A DNA stretch of 64,000 bases, taken from the NCBI RefSeq assembly GCF_026745355.1, contig NC_079202.1:26707072-26771071 (forward strand), given 5' to 3'. A program made the position numbers and the translations under genes. Every line of letters begins with the position of its first letter. Position 1 is the stretch's first letter. Positions 22,304 to 37,300 of this stretch are shown in pieces. Under the pieces are notes generated by a model. It was not told the origin of the DNA, made no database searches, and worked only from the letters and a program-made list of their open reading frames with translations. This DNA is from Beta vulgaris subsp. vulgaris. Lineage: Eukaryota > Streptophyta > Magnoliopsida > Caryophyllales > Amaranthaceae.

Positions 22304-25300
22304 ATGGATACAGAGCTCAAATCTCTCAACCAAAACCAAAATCAAAACGAAAACGAAAACCATCCCAAGCAATATCAGCAAGAACCAATCGACAATGGTG
22401 ATCTGCCGCTCCTGAAATCCGACTCATCACCATCTGATTATCAACGCACCAATCAAATCCCGGAAGAAAAACACTTTACTGCCGAGGAATTTGAGGATAT
22501 CGAGAAAAAGTTCGCTGCCTACGTTCGGCACGACATTTATGGCCCAATGGGTCGCGGGCAGCTGCCGATGGCGGAAAAATTTTTGTTGTTTCTCGCAATG
22601 TTTACGCTCCTGCCACTCCGTATTTTTATTGGGATGAGCATTCTTGTTTTTTACTACATAATTTGTAGGATTTGTACTCTTTTTTCGTCGCCGTATCGTT
22701 TGGATGAAGGCGACGATCCTCAGCAGCAGCAGCAGCAGCAGCACGAGGACTACTCTCACCTAGGGGGCTGGAGGAGACAGATTATTGTTTGTTGTGGGAG
22801 GTTCTTGTCTAGGGCTCTCTTGTTCACTCTAGGGTTTTATTGGATTTCTCAAACATCCAGGATTCAGGTATCGTATTTTTCGTGGAATATTGTAGATAAA
22901 TTTATGCCCTAAAATTGAACCTGAATAATTTTCTTTTTTTATTGTCAAAGTTATATGGGAAATTTACAAAAAACAAGCACTTTAATTGAAAACAGTACAA
23001 TCAATATTGTTGCTCACAGTTTTCGGTTTTGGTGGAATATCAACTTTTTTAGATGAGTACATTAGCACATAAATATAAATTTTAACTTAGTAACAGATTA
23101 AGTGGTCATTTGTTTGCGTATAGGAAGTTATACTTTTATGGGGTGTTTAGTAAAATTGTTAGGCTGATCACGAGGACTTGAATTTTCTATGGGATACTGG
23201 TTAATCAACTTCCCCTAATTTTGGATTTTGGGGTGGATACGAAATTGTTCATACTTGGGAGGATTGAATAATTCTCTCTTAGTTTTTGAGCCTTTTGTTT
23301 TACGATGTCTGAGGTTTGAATATTAGATTTTGTTATCTCAATGAAATGGAAGTTCGAATTATTGCAATAGTATGTGTTAGTTTTTGATATTATTGCTATA
23401 GCTGAAGATTCCTTAATCTGTGCACATAACCTGAAAAGACATTTGCTATCAAATGGAGGTACAAATTGTTTGTACATGCTGAGAAATCTGTTTTACATCA
23501 TGTTTGGTTCCTCCCTGCCAGAAGATAAAAGAGACACGGGAGATCCTTTTTGTTATAAAATAAGCAGGTGCTTTTGGGATATAAATTTTCCTGGTCCAAG
23601 TGACTATTGTCACACTCTAGAGCACCCTGCTAGTAGTTTACTGGTTTTGGTACATATGCAGAATTTAGCTGTCGAACCAAGAAAAGAGTTGGGCTTGAAC
23701 TTTTGTTCATTTTTTTTTATTTACCAGAGTGATAGCAGAGATCAATTAGAGAACTCTGAAAGGCCTGGAGTAGTCATATCAAACCACATCTCTTATTTGG
23801 ATATCTTGTACCACATGTCGACTTCATTTCCAAGCTTCGTTGCCAAGGTTTGTCATCTTCATTACCTTAAGAATTCACACTGACATGTGTCTTGTAATTT
23901 TACTGATATGATTTATCAACATTCTTTGCTGAAGAGATCAGTGGGTAAACTTCCTCTTGTTGGCCTCATCAGGTTAGCTAAACATCTTTTCCGTTACTGA
24001 ATTTGAGAGATTAGTGTTATTGAACGTTTTATCTTGTGCATGTGCTATATTAATTGCATATTAGCTTCTGACTTTATCCAATAACTGTCCATGTACAACT
24101 TCACAATGGGGCTTAAACTTTACAAGAAGTGCAATTTGATTTAGTGACAGCAATTGTTGAATCGTATTTAATGCATGTGGAGTAGTAGTTTGCTGGTCTA
24201 AGTTACTCTGAAGTTGATCTGAAAAAACTAGAAAGGAGCAATTTTATAATATTCTGTTGCTGTTGTGTTGGAATTGATGCTAGAACAATTCGGAAATTCA
24301 TTGGCCCCTTTATTGGTTTTGTTGCAAAGTTTTGCCATCTTAATCTTACTTCTGTTGAGCTAGCACAGACGGTCTTCAATTGTGCAAACTACTGCAAAGT
24401 TATATACATTATTGTGGAGTATCCTCTCTAAACTTTCCCATCATTTGCTATAAATTTATATTTCTTGTTCTTTTTTCACTTTTCCAAGATAGCCAGTGTA
24501 ACATAAATACACTTTTGTTTCCTAGCATAGCTAATGCAAAATTCATCTACAACATTTTGCGAAATTTGTCAAAACAGACTTTTTAAATATTACATTTTGC
24601 GAGCAACCACTTTTTAAAAATTTCCTAGGAACTTAAGACCTGAAATGTAAAATTTTTTGTGAGAAACAATCGTGGTCTATTTTTCGATGTTGACCGACTT
24701 AAGTAAAGCACGTGACTTGCACGTGACTTGTGTCTTTGTAGCTTCCACCATCATTGACCTCTTAAAGCTTCTAAAAAGTAGCTTATTAGATAAAATTGGT
24801 CCAAAAGATAAGTGCCCATTTCCATATCCCAAGGAAAATTTGCATGCAGAAGAAAACCTAGAAAAAATAGAGAAAAGAGGTTGCTACTTTGGAGGATGAA
24901 CTCACAAGGATCTGCATTAGCAATTCCATCTCTCTCTCCCAAGCAACACACCATCTCAGCCAAAAAGAAAACCGAAGCTGCAAGCAACAAATTTCCTTCA
25001 TGGGTTGTCATGTGTCCAAGAGGTCCTCTTTGCACTCGCAACCCACAATCACATCTTATTTCGTTGATTTAAACCAGTATTGTTGCACAATTTCCCCAAT
25101 TCAATCAAACAAAAATTTCGAACAAAACTCTAACTTTACAAAACTAAGTGTGTGGAGAAATAAGAAAAATTGAAAGAAGTAACTTACAATTGAGTGATCA
25201 AATAGTTAATTTGCAGCAAGAACAAACCCTGAATCTTAATCATAGTTGATTGGTCCAATTCAAAGAGAAATGGAAAATATAGTTTGCATACAAGAGGAGA

Positions 25301-28300
25301 GAGAGATGGAGTAGTTAATTAGAGGGGGAATGGAGTTGAGATCTAGATAGAGTTAGGTAAGAAGATGTGCCTTAAGTTACATCTAGGACACATGAGGGCC
25401 ATCCGGAGTTTTTTGGTCATGCCCTTTTGGTTTTGCAAATGGACTAACTACCTTGTCAAGCCTTAATGAATGAGGTTTCCGAGCCCTACTAAGGAAGTTT
25501 GTGTTAGACTTCTTTGATGACATCGTAACATGGAATAAAAACTTAGGTCTTTTCGTTACATAACGCCTGCTATGTCACCTGTATTGAACATGTCGTTCCG
25601 CAAAATGCTATAAAGTAATGCTGAGATGAAAATCATGGCCTTCTCGCTGCAATGTCTGTTGCGTTAGAATGTATTTTTCTTCTCTTGTTACGTTCTCTAC
25701 TTGTAAGCATTGGCCAAAAAAGAGACTGAAACCAAAAAACAACTACACACACCAAAGAAGGGAGAAAAATGTGACATGAGCTTTCATGTTGGGTTACGTA
25801 TATGAGTTAGAGTTTATTTATATGCATAATGGGATAAAGGACTCATATTTTAAGTTATTTTTTGTTCGCCATATGTATAACCCGAGCATATGATAGTTTT
25901 GGTCATATTAAGGAATACTTGTTAAACTTCAAATGCAAAGTTCTCTTTATGTGTTTTTTTTTTTAAAAATGCACGCTGCTTAACCGCGTTCCATTTCATT
26001 CATTCTTTACATGTGTCATTGCGTCCAATGTTGCAAATGCTACCGCATTCCCAATTTCTTTCTTGCATCCTAGTCTATAGCAAGTTCCAAGAACAACATC
26101 AAGAGCATTTGCATGTGGTACTCATTGTCATGGCTGAACAGAACTTTTATGCAAATGAACAAAGATGTGAGTTAGGTGAGTGGCAGGTTGCCTACTTGGG
26201 TCATGTTGGTTCTGCAAAAGGGATGGCTTTAGATCTAAGCAACGTAGGTGGAGTGGCCAAATGGACTTTTGGGGTTGATGGGTTATGAAGTTCATTAAAG
26301 GGTGTGACCATTTAGTTTAACTTCAGACCAACAGTTGGAGAAAGATGCATTTGAATGAACTCTCAAGAAGGCCAATGACTATGCGCCTATATGAGTCCTT
26401 CAATATTCGTCCAAGTCTTCACCTTGGAGACCCTAGGGTATGGGCCGTGTTTTTCCCAAAGGGGCACTGCTTAGGGCCAGGTTCACATCTATTTCTGAGA
26501 AGGAATTGATGGGCATAGTCTTAATAGTTCACAAGAGGAGACAATATTTGGTGGCTAGAAAGCTTATCTAAATTGATCAACAAAGTCTGAAATACTCAAT
26601 GGAGCAAAGAGAAAAGTGAGGTATGAGTAGAAAAAGTGGGTGAGTAAATATTCATGAGCTTCGAATTTGATATTGATGCTCTTTCAAGGGAGTTTGCTGG
26701 GCTCTTGGAGTATGGGGCCTTAATCAGTATCTGTGACACAATTTGGGGAGAGTTACGGTCCTAATTACAACCACAACATAAGAGTAAATATTGATAAGGA
26801 GTGAAAATTTGCAGTAGAAAATCTTCAATGTGCAAGGGTAAATTTCAGGTGACAGAGAGAGGGGAAAAGGCATTTAAGTGGAAGATGAAAGAGATGGGAG
26901 GAAGTAGTTGGAGAAGAAGTAAATTAGGGGCATGATTGTGATGTGCTTTTAAAAATGGGAGGGAAAAGATTTATAAGGGACTCCTTAATAGATGCCCACC
27001 TGACTAATTGTTAAATGGCCGTGCTACTAAATGTTTTGGTGCTTTAAAGTAGGCTCTTTTTAAAAGTTTTTAGTACGGTAGATTTTTCCAGAAGTGGTCA
27101 TTTACTAGGTAGTTTTTCACAAAGAATCCTTTCGAAATTCTACTTTTAAATTAATCAGGTTGACGACTCATGGTTGACCAGAAGATGGTTAAAAGATAAC
27201 AACTGTGACCAGCAAAGCTTGTCTTATAGAAATGGCTTGAGATAGACGGGAAATATGTATTTTATTTGTTTTGGATGAGAAAAATTTCCATTAAAAAGAA
27301 AAAGGAAGTTATGAAGGGGAACTAGAAGCCACTAGAATCAAGGAAAATAAGTAGAAAGAGAACTCCAATATTGCAATATATTAGAAATGGACACACTAGA
27401 TAAAGTCTCATGAGGGTGATCCGAAAGAGAAACTAAGTACACACTTGATCCAATTAAGAAACCAAAGAAGACTGCTGATTGCAATTATTTTCATGTCACC
27501 TCTCTTCAACCATAGCATCCAGGCGTCCACATATAAGTAAAGAGCCAAGCTGCCACAGATTTTGATGCGCCTGATGGATTAAGAGGAATTTCAAAGATTT
27601 TCTTTTGCAGTATACAATCATTTTCATCTAAGTTATTAACCTCTTTGTTTGTGTTCCATGTGTTTTCTTAAAAAAACCAAGATCATCCTGACTGTTCGAC
27701 ATGTCCAACCAAGTCAGAATCTAGCAAAATCTGGTTCAAAACACCTTTTTCTCCTTTAAGAAGAATTGATAATGAACAGCTACTTTGCATGCTTACACTC
27801 GGAGGCTCGCAAATAATGGATTTGACAATTTTAGCATGATAAAAACTTAGTTCATCACATTTAGTTTTTTTCAGATCTCCTTCCATTCTTCCAGGTACTA
27901 GTGCCTCTAGAGATTTTGTTGGCTAACTGTTTTCATTTTTCAATGTGATTATTAACCTCAGTGGGTCTGGTTGTTAAATAATTAAGTTTATACTTTAACA
28001 CTAAGTAGCATTCTCCTATCCTCCACAGCAAGTGCCTTGGTTGTGTCTATGTGCAGCGGGAAGATAAATCGTCAGACTTTAAAGGTGTTTCAGGTATTGA
28101 TTGCTGTCAAAACTTATGCTATTCCCTTATAGTTATATACATAGAAATTTCCAACACCCTGAGGTCTTTAATGTTTTCCAGGAGTTGTGACAGAAAGAAT
28201 CAAAGAAGCGCATGACATTAGTGATGCTCCATTGATGTTGATTTTTCCAGGTGATTACTCTTCATTTTACTGCAATAGTTATCCTAGTTATTGTTTGGTT

Positions 28301-31300
28301 GAGAATACTGTTTGTGAACAACCATTTATGATATTCAAATTTGGGCACAACCTGTGCTAAATCCACTCACTGGTCAGTAGGCTCAATAGGAAGAATGGGA
28401 AAGAAGCTTAGAGAGATGTTGTATTGATAATCCTAGATGGGTAAGGATAACTTTCAACTTTTGAGAGGCTGATAGTCTCCTAAGTCCTAATACAAAGGAC
28501 TTGCTAATTTCAGAATGCCTTCTTCAATCTACTACTCTACTATTTATAGAGCTATTACAACCAAAGGATGCTTTTCTCTCACATGAACATGTTACATTTT
28601 CTCTCACTATAACCTACTATCTATATATTCCAGCACATCAGAATTGTTCTATAAGATTCTAGAAGGTTCAAGTAACAATTACTTTGGTACTCTTCTGCTA
28701 GGTAAAGCGTATGGGTGGCCTCTGTGGATGCATTGCATTACCCCCTCGCCAGACACTCACCTTATCCTCAAGATTGAAGTCAAGGCAGCGTTCTTCGATC
28801 TGAGTGAATTTCTCGCAAGTAGCTGCCATTTGATGAGGACTTCCAAAGAAGAAGTATCTCCCGACTCAATAGTCTGAACTCCCAATAAGTCTTAGGTGTA
28901 ATTTTCAATTCTTTATGTGATGGTAACAAGGGTGGAGAAGGATTAGGGCCTATAGGATGATTTAGCTGAGAAACGTGAATAACTAGGTGAACTAGGAGGG
29001 CAAGCTTGTATGCAACGGATCCCCCTCGAGGTGTGACATGTTAGGTGCATAGAATCTGGTAGTTAATTTCTCAAATGGGAGACAAGCCAATGAATTTTTG
29101 GCGATATGGTCGGAGCTTTAAGTAGATTGTGTCACTCACCTCATCTGGTTATCTTGGCGTTTTCCATCAGCTAAAGTCTTCATTCGTTGTTGGGCTTTGA
29201 TTATATTAGCTCTAAGATTATCGAAGATGGCTCACGTTCTTGCAGCTGGGCCTCTAAGGAGCCAAGCCGAACACTGCTTGTCCATGACTATGCTTGATGG
29301 GATAAGGGGATCACGACCATAGAGAGCTCGAAAACGGGTCATATTCATGGACATGTGTGGAGAAGTGTTGTACCAAATTTTGGCCAAGGCCAACCAATCT
29401 GCCCACAAGCGGGGTCTTTCTCCTACAAAACATCTTACATGTCTCTAAGCATTTGTTAACCACCTTCGATTGACCATCGGTGTGGGGGTGGTAGGTGGTG
29501 CTACACAGCAAGGAAGTATTGTGGAGACGGAACAATTTCTTGCAAAAGATACTGCCGCCCAATCTATTTGATGAACATCGTGGTGACAAATACAACAGTG
29601 AAGGGATGTTTGAGGCAAACAAAATGCCCAAATTTGGTGAGATTGTCATCCACAACCAAGATTGTATACCCTTAAGGCCTGTTCTCGTTAACTCATTTTC
29701 AGTTCAGTTCAGCTCTAATCAGTTCAGTTCAACTCCAATCAATTCAGTTCAGTTCAGCTCCATTCTTTTATAACCATTTTGTTAAATATTATTATTATGT
29801 TGGTATAATTTATTTTACTAATTACTCATTATTATTTATTTTTATATCACTACTATTAAGTATTATTATTATTATTGTTGTTGTTGTTTCTATATATTAT
29901 TATTGTTTATTATAGCTTTACTCATTATTTACTATTATTATTAGGTGGAACATGGTTTAGGTCAAAGCACAAATAAACCCACGTTTTTAAGCCTATAAAC
30001 CAATCAAATCGTGTCAAGACGGTTTATGATGTAATTTTCGCGGTCCAACCCAATCATTATTTTTATTACTAAATATTATTACATTATTAAATCTAATTAT
30101 TAAAATAGTAATATTAATTTACTTCTTAGATATTATTGTTATTATATATCATCATCAAGTATTAATATATTAATACAAATAATATAAAATTATTATTATT
30201 AATTATCATTATTATCATTAATTATTATTATTATTATTAATTTATGATTATTAATATTATATATTTATAACTATCATTTAGAAATATCCAAAATACTATT
30301 ATTATTATTCATTATTATTACTTATCATTATAATTATTATTTAATATTCATATTATTATTGTTTAAATATTATTTATATATTTATTACATTCAATTTAAT
30401 TCAATTTAATTTAATTTAATTCAATTCAATTCAATTCAGTTCAGTTCAGCTGTTTTATGCTGAAGAGAACAGACCCTTAGATCTGGGTAAGCCCTCGATG
30501 AAATCTATTGAGATTTACTTTGGACCTATGTTGGCAGTGGGGCATTGGTGCTGGCAGGTGGGGCATTGGTGTACATACTGGCAGTGGCTTTTCGCATTTC
30601 GGGCCACAACCATTTGGCAGCGAGTTGGAAGTTTTTTTTTGAAGTCATCGTGCCCCCACATGGTGAATCATGGAATAATTGGAGAAGCTCATGGGTGAGG
30701 AGAAATGATAGAAATGACTTTTCGGCCTTTGTAGAGTAACTGACTATGGTGGACTTCATACCCCTTAATGATTTTTCCATTTTGGATATGAGACGTAAGA
30801 TGAGAAATGAATTGGTCTTTGGCAAAGTCTTGTTCAAGAGAGGCCCAATTTGAAACTGGTTGGATATCATGGTTTCAAGAGATGGGTCAGGAATTTGACG
30901 CCTTTAAAGAGCTTCCGCAACCCGATTGGAGGCCTCGGGTTCATAGTGAATTTGAAAGTAGAAGCCCAATAATTTTCGGAACCACTTATGGTATTCTAGA
31001 CCCACCTCTTTTTCACTCATCAAAAACTTCCGTATATGATAATAGTGCAGCCTAACAAAGTAATGGCGCCACTTTTGGAAAACACAGCCTAACAAATCTG
31101 GAGGCCCATAAAGCCTTAGTTCGGTCTTAATTTCCCCCTTAGCCCATATATGAAATGGCCACTATCACCTACTCATAAACATCTTCCAAAGGGGTTGAAA
31201 ACATTGTGGAACGTTTTAAATATTATGCCACTTTTCCACGTTGAGCAACGCCTAACCATTGCTCATAAAGAGAGCCATCACGGATAGACCAGACCTATCG

Positions 31301-34300
31301 GCGAAGTAAGGTCTTAAGCTCCAGCAATTGGGTGAGTGCTCCCACTAGTACCAAAATAATGCGTCTTCCTCCAACGCACCACCACGACTTCCACCTTCTC
31401 CTAATGATCCAACCGTTGTGGATAACACAGTCATGTCTAGTTTCTTTAATCTCCAATCCGACCCTCCATCATAACCCCTAAGTGTTGGATGTGATGTTAC
31501 GCGAGGTTAGATCGGACCTCATTCTGAAAAATCGATTTGTCCCTCCATGAATGGTGCCATCTCAGCATTCAAACGAGGTGCCATTAAATCACCTAGATGT
31601 CGTCGCTGCGAATCACCTAGATATCCTTCCTCAAGAAATCGCTCCTATGTTTTGAGCATAGCTCGATTGAATCTGCTTCCAAGAGCCACGAATTCCGCTC
31701 TTGCTCAATAGTTCCTACCCTTTGAGTAATGTTACTAGGTGCCATTAAATCACCTAGATGTCGTCGCTGCGAATCCACTCACTTGTCAGTAGGCTCAATA
31801 GGCAGAATGGGGAAGAAAGCTTAGAGAGATATTGTATTGATAATCCCAAAATGAGTAAGGATAACTTTCAGCTTTTGAAAGGCTCATACTCACCTAATAC
31901 AATGTTTTGGCTAATTTCTGAATGCCTTCTTCAATCTACTACTCTGCTATTTATAGAGCTATTACAACTAAAGGACGCTTTTCTTCCGGTACAACCAACT
32001 ATCTATGACTAATCAAATCTAACAGCAATATTCCAGCGCAGCAAATAACATAATCGTTCTATGGGATTCTAGAGGGTTTTAGTAACATTTACTTAGGTAC
32101 TCTTTTAGTGTAGGTGAAGCGTATGGAACTATGGATTGCCTCCGTGTATGCATTGTACCACCTCTTAACTAAAAACAATATGACTAATGCTCATTTATGT
32201 GCCTAGTTTCTTTTGATGACCTTTGTAGTCTAAAAAAGACGTGAATTATGAAGTTGCGGAAAAATCGATGTTGCATATATTTCTTATCCATGCATCAATG
32301 TACATACTTAATGCTGTTTGAACATGATCTTTGCTTTTTGTGTTTGGAAAGATATGTTCTCCTCTACGACTTTTTGTAGGTATCTAAATTCCTTGATTTG
32401 TTATCCTCTTTCTCTAAGCGGTATCTCTGACCTATTCCCCATTTAGAACCCCTGCCATAGTTCGAAAATTTGGTTTTGGTAACGGTTGCGGTATCGCTGG
32501 AAAGAAACGAACATGTTCATCATAGACCGCGTCATGCTCGTCACGGCAAGAATTTGGTTTTAAAACTTTTCAGATTTTTTTATAATTGTACCCAAATATT
32601 AAAGATGGGCTGATGCTTCTATAGCTCCTTATAAATGGAAGTATACTTTGGCCCAAAAAGAAATAAAAATTTGGGAGTCAAAGCATGAAAGGAATTAAAA
32701 TAAAGAAAATAAATGAAAATAGAAAGAAATAAGATTGACAGCAACACGTTTTAAAAAAAATGATGGAGAGGGTAAATAAGGATGTGGGACAGAGGATTGG
32801 AAAAAAGGAAATAAAAGAAAAAAACTGAGATGAATTGATATTAAGGGGTAAGGGTAATTTAGGGAGTCTCTTCATTAGTTAGCTTGAGGAATAAGTTAGA
32901 TAGTACGAAAAGAAGTCTATAATTTGTGGTAATGAGAAAGAAGAAAGCATGTTAATATTTATAAGAAAATTGCGTGAGCTTTTAAGAGTTGAATGGTAGA
33001 GAACAAGCCTAACTATCCTTTATATTGGTGTAATTTCAGTTTATGAATCAATTATACTTTTTCTTTCTTAATCTCTGCCATTAAATAGTGTCAAACTATG
33101 TATATTTCATAGCATAAGGGTGTGAGAGAAAGGAGAGAGAAAAGGAAATAAAAAAAGAATATGCTCCACAATTGTCAAAGCACGTCAGAAAAGATAAAAA
33201 AAAGCAGAAAAAGCACAGCCACACATAGGTGAGAGAAAAGGAAGACAAGATCAAACAAAAGAAAGAGAAGATGAAGATCGAAGAAGATAATGCCAGAGAA
33301 GATGAAGATCGAAGGGAGGACCTGAAAACGCACGAGTCGGCCTCGATCCGGTGAAATACGGGCAAGTTTGGTGCGATGCGGCCGTATCGGATGATACTTG
33401 GTATGAATCGGTAAATATCGGTTCGGTAACTTGAATATCTGTTCCAAAACGGCCGAACCGAAATGGAACGGTCACGTTCTCAAACTATGACCCCTACCAC
33501 CATCTCCTTCATGCCAGTACCACTGTTGCAACCGTAAATCACACATTATTTTAATTTCAATCATCCATGGAATGTGTAGATGAGAAAATTATCTCCTTCA
33601 TGCGAAGATTCGTTGCTCCTTGGCGTTGGTAGGACATATTTCAACGGCATATTCTGCAATTATGCAAAAAATTACACTAGTGGTTAGTCAAATCAAATAT
33701 TTAAGTAGCTAGATAGATTTGTGTTGCTTAATTAGAGTAATTAGTTAATACCAATGCTAAGGTCACCTCTCTACCTTTTATACTGCTGTCTCTACATGAT
33801 TTATGGATGTCTCTGTCCATCTCCTTCTCTATTTATATCCTCTTAACTACAAACTCACATGCCCTCAACTCTTCTAATTAACTCTATCAATAGAATACAT
33901 AACTAACCACCCACATCAGATGTCACTCTCAGCTGCGTCAACCCTTTTTAGATCCTCTCCTTGCATAAGTGATAAGCTGATGCGCACCAATATTGCCACC
34001 TTGTCCTCTAAGTAAGAATTTCAAAGTAGCTGTAAAGGCGGGAAGACCCTTCCATTAAACCAAAACTTTCAAAGTGAAGTGAGACGATGCTCTAATTTTT
34101 TTATTTCCAATAGAATCTCAGGTTTTTCTCTAAGTTGATATCGCCTCTAGTGCCGGGGGATAGTATAGTTGAGTTTTAAATGAATTTCAGTTATAGCTTG
34201 TAGTTGAAGTTTGTATTCCACCTGCCGCACCTTATGTAAGATCTCGAAGGCCCATAGTACGTTGCACCTAACTTATTAAAGGGTCTTTTAGCCACGTGCC

Positions 34301-37300
34301 TCAAGAGTTGTAGTTTCAGGTAAATCGAGTCAATCAAATGCATGTCTTGTAGACTAGAAACAACAATGAGGAAAGAGGACGCCCTACCATAGAGAGTCTT
34401 AACTGGAATGCGCTTAGTGGAATAATTAATCGAGGTGTTGTACCAGCATCATAACCTCGCCAACTAGGTGGCCCATCTCTTAAGGTGACCTTCAATAGAA
34501 CACCTCATATTACTCCCTATCTGATTGTGGGAGATAAAATGGAGTTTAATCTCTTGGAGCTTGAAAAGCTCCTTCCAAAACAAACTGATCTAAAAACTAT
34601 TGTAGATGGATATACATGGATTCTTACTATCTCCTCGAATACAAGAGCCATTGAATGGACTGCGAAGTTGTGTTTGAAGAAAATGGTTATATTTGGTAAG
34701 CCTATCACTACCTAAGTCTCGAGGCCTTTAGATTTGGGTAGGCCTTCAATAATGTCCATTAAGATATCCTCCCATACGAGAAGGGATGGTAAGTTGTTGT
34801 AAGAGACCAACGAGCTTAAGGGTGGAGTGTTTTATTGTGATAGATAAGCATCAAACGTCATAATACCTTGTAACAACTTTATCCATGCATGGCCAGTACC
34901 ACTCTTGGACTATATCCTTGGGTAGGTTTTGAAGTCATAGGAGTGTTCCCATAAAGGGTATCATGGTTTTCTTGAGTGGAGTGCCAACCAAGGAAGTATC
35001 ATCGGTTATGATCAAATTCTCCTTCTACCCCAGGAGTCATAGTCCAATCTATGCTTGGATGTCAGTTTAAGTTGTTTACACCTTGGTACAAGTATACCAT
35101 GACTCACCAATGAATTTCGCGTATGTTTTATATTCTGTTGTCACCTAAGTGTCATCACTCATCACATTGGTGAGTCATGGTATACATGTACCAAGGTGAG
35201 AATAAGGGGGAAATGGCTATGAATGACAAGTCCGCCTTTAAACAATAAAATACATGGGTTCTTGTCGTGGCTCTTTCCAAGGTCTAAAAGGCTTGAATAC
35301 CTTCTGTAGTCCAATGGAAATGGTCTTTCTTCAACTAGTCTTTGATGGCGTGAGCAAGATTTTCTAAATATTGGATAAATATTATGTATTTTCTATGTTC
35401 TTTGAGGGTCTAAGGTAATGGCTAATGCGCTAATCGTCTAATTCACCATGGTCTTGGTAAGAGCTGAGGTTTGAGTTGAGTTATCTATCGTTTCTCTCCC
35501 AATTTCACACTTCTTCAAGTTGATGCTTAGCGAAAAGGGCTAATACCTTAGCTAAGTGTTATCAATGCTCATCTAGAGACTTGATACACAATCACATATC
35601 ATCAAAGAACACAAAAACAAACATCTGTAGTATGGCTTGAACACTTTAGTCATTGGGGCTTGAATGTGGGGTATTAGTAGAGCTCTAACCCTTTTGGATG
35701 TCATTCGGGTCCTGTCAATTTTGGATCAGTTCAAATCGGATCTTAATCCTTTTTGAGTTGGGGTCATTATATAGTTGAATTTCGTTCGAGTTGAGTCAGT
35801 TTTGGGTCGGGTTTCATTAGATTCAGGTTCTCAGGTGGGATTCATTTTGAACGGGTTTTGTTTGGGTTGGGTCAACCTCGGATCGGGTTTGCTAGGATTG
35901 GGTTACATTGCTAATTTCTTGGGCCATGTTTCAAAGTTGGAAGTGAAAAAAAAAAAAAGACGGAGGAAGTGTATTTTAGTAAAAATGAGTTTAGTTCAAT
36001 AAAAAAAATGTTAAATCCAGTAGGTCTAAGCTCGACAAAAATAAGTCATAAAAGAGTTCAAAACACAATATGCTGCCTTCGTTCATTTATAATCGGCGCA
36101 CTTTGTACTTGACACTATTCACATACTTGAGTTTAACCATTGTTTTCGATTTATGCACAAGGGAATAAAATACCATGTCCCATTTTGTTAGATTCATAAT
36201 ATATATCAATATCAACTTTGTATACTTCTTGCTCGTATGCAATTAATTATATGCCCATGAGTTTAATTTTTTTAATTAATTAATAATTATTATGGGTAAA
36301 AACAACAACCATAAAGGAACATAAAACGACTAGCCACTGTCAGTAACCATGTTGCGACTTGCTGTACCCTTTGAAAGACTTTCAACGTTACCAATATTCA
36401 AACTCTTCAAGTTCTATTGAAATTTCGAGAACTTTGCCACATCAAAAGTGAAAAAACACACCGCCCATTTCGCAATCCGTACACCTCCAAACACAAACCT
36501 ACCGTCATATAAAGAAATCAACAATCCCGAAAAAAGGTTACCTTCACACAAGGATCGACTTCCATAACCATCGATTAAAACCAAACAAACTAAAAGAACT
36601 CCTAAGCACCTAATAACCCGCATAAAATCATTATGTTTCAATTAGAACGAAAAATATGTGAAATAGTCATAACAAGTTGGGTCAAACAGGTCACATACTC
36701 TAATTGGTTTGGTTATATGTCAGTTATTTATCTGGTTGAATTTATTTCGGTTTGTTATTAATTTGGCTGTAATCAGGTCGAAACACGTCGAGTTAATAAG
36801 AAGTCGGGTTAAAAAGAAGTGGAGTCAATATTATTGGGTCAAGTTTTTGTCACGGGTTGAGTTGTTCTCGGGTCGGACACATATCTTGTTCGGGTTATAT
36901 TATTTGGTCAGATTCATGTTACAAGTTGAGTCTGGGACTTGGGTCGGTTCCGGGTAACCGCTTCTCGGGTTATAACCGGGTTGAATGCGGGTCAGTTCGG
37001 TCAGTTTCACGAGTCAGGTTAGAAACTAACAGCTCCTAATTGAATTTATTTTTTGGTAGCCAGAAACAGAACATAATGGTTTATATGAACTAAATTGAAT
37101 TACTCAGTTTGTTCCTTTTCTGTTTTCTTTCTGAAAGGGGGGCGGGGATACCAAAAAATAATAACAAACCGAGAATTGAATCTGTTATAAAACTGACCTG
37201 GAAAGAGAAGCAGGTCAACACAACAATGGAGTAAACTCTAAGAAGCAACTAAAGCAGCAACTTGCTAAGATAAATACAAAGATAAAGTATAACAAGAATA

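Larger units (their letters stand above)
28355..32157 (-). mobile_element. deleted Ty3/gypsy chromovirus in LPEAT1 intron 5
   Basis: Two related direct repeats of about 385 bp (28355-28737 and 31768-32157) act as LTRs. On the minus strand the internal region retains the RNase H end (30904-31095, EVGLEYHKWFRKLLGFYF...ASNRVAEAL), the integrase zinc-binding region (about 30570-30700, LLQLFHDSPCGGT), the integrase core (about 29390-30510) and a C-terminal chromodomain-type end (FNLEDKV near 28780). A purine tract (GGCGAGGGGGTAA) precedes the 3' LTR. Gag, protease and most of reverse transcriptase are missing. The LTRs differ noticeably, so insertion is old. I did not find a convincing target duplication. 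Confidence 0.78.

Noticed and set aside
22427..22759. Minus-strand 110-residue frame
   Set aside because: It lies antisense to LPEAT1 exon 1, with a poly-Leu run from the CAG repeat. No independent support.
23374..23883. A 169-residue + frame that could be taken as a separate gene
   Set aside because: Only its last 40 codons (23728-23847) are a real exon of LPEAT1. The upstream part is intron 1 and is also found in CACTA A.
28355..32162. 5-bp target duplication for the intron 5 chromovirus
   Set aside because: The flanks ACCTG and CCACC do not match. Divergence or wrong boundaries are possible, so none is claimed.
34485..34715. + strand 76-residue frame
   Set aside because: It is antisense to the decayed chromovirus integrase on the minus strand.
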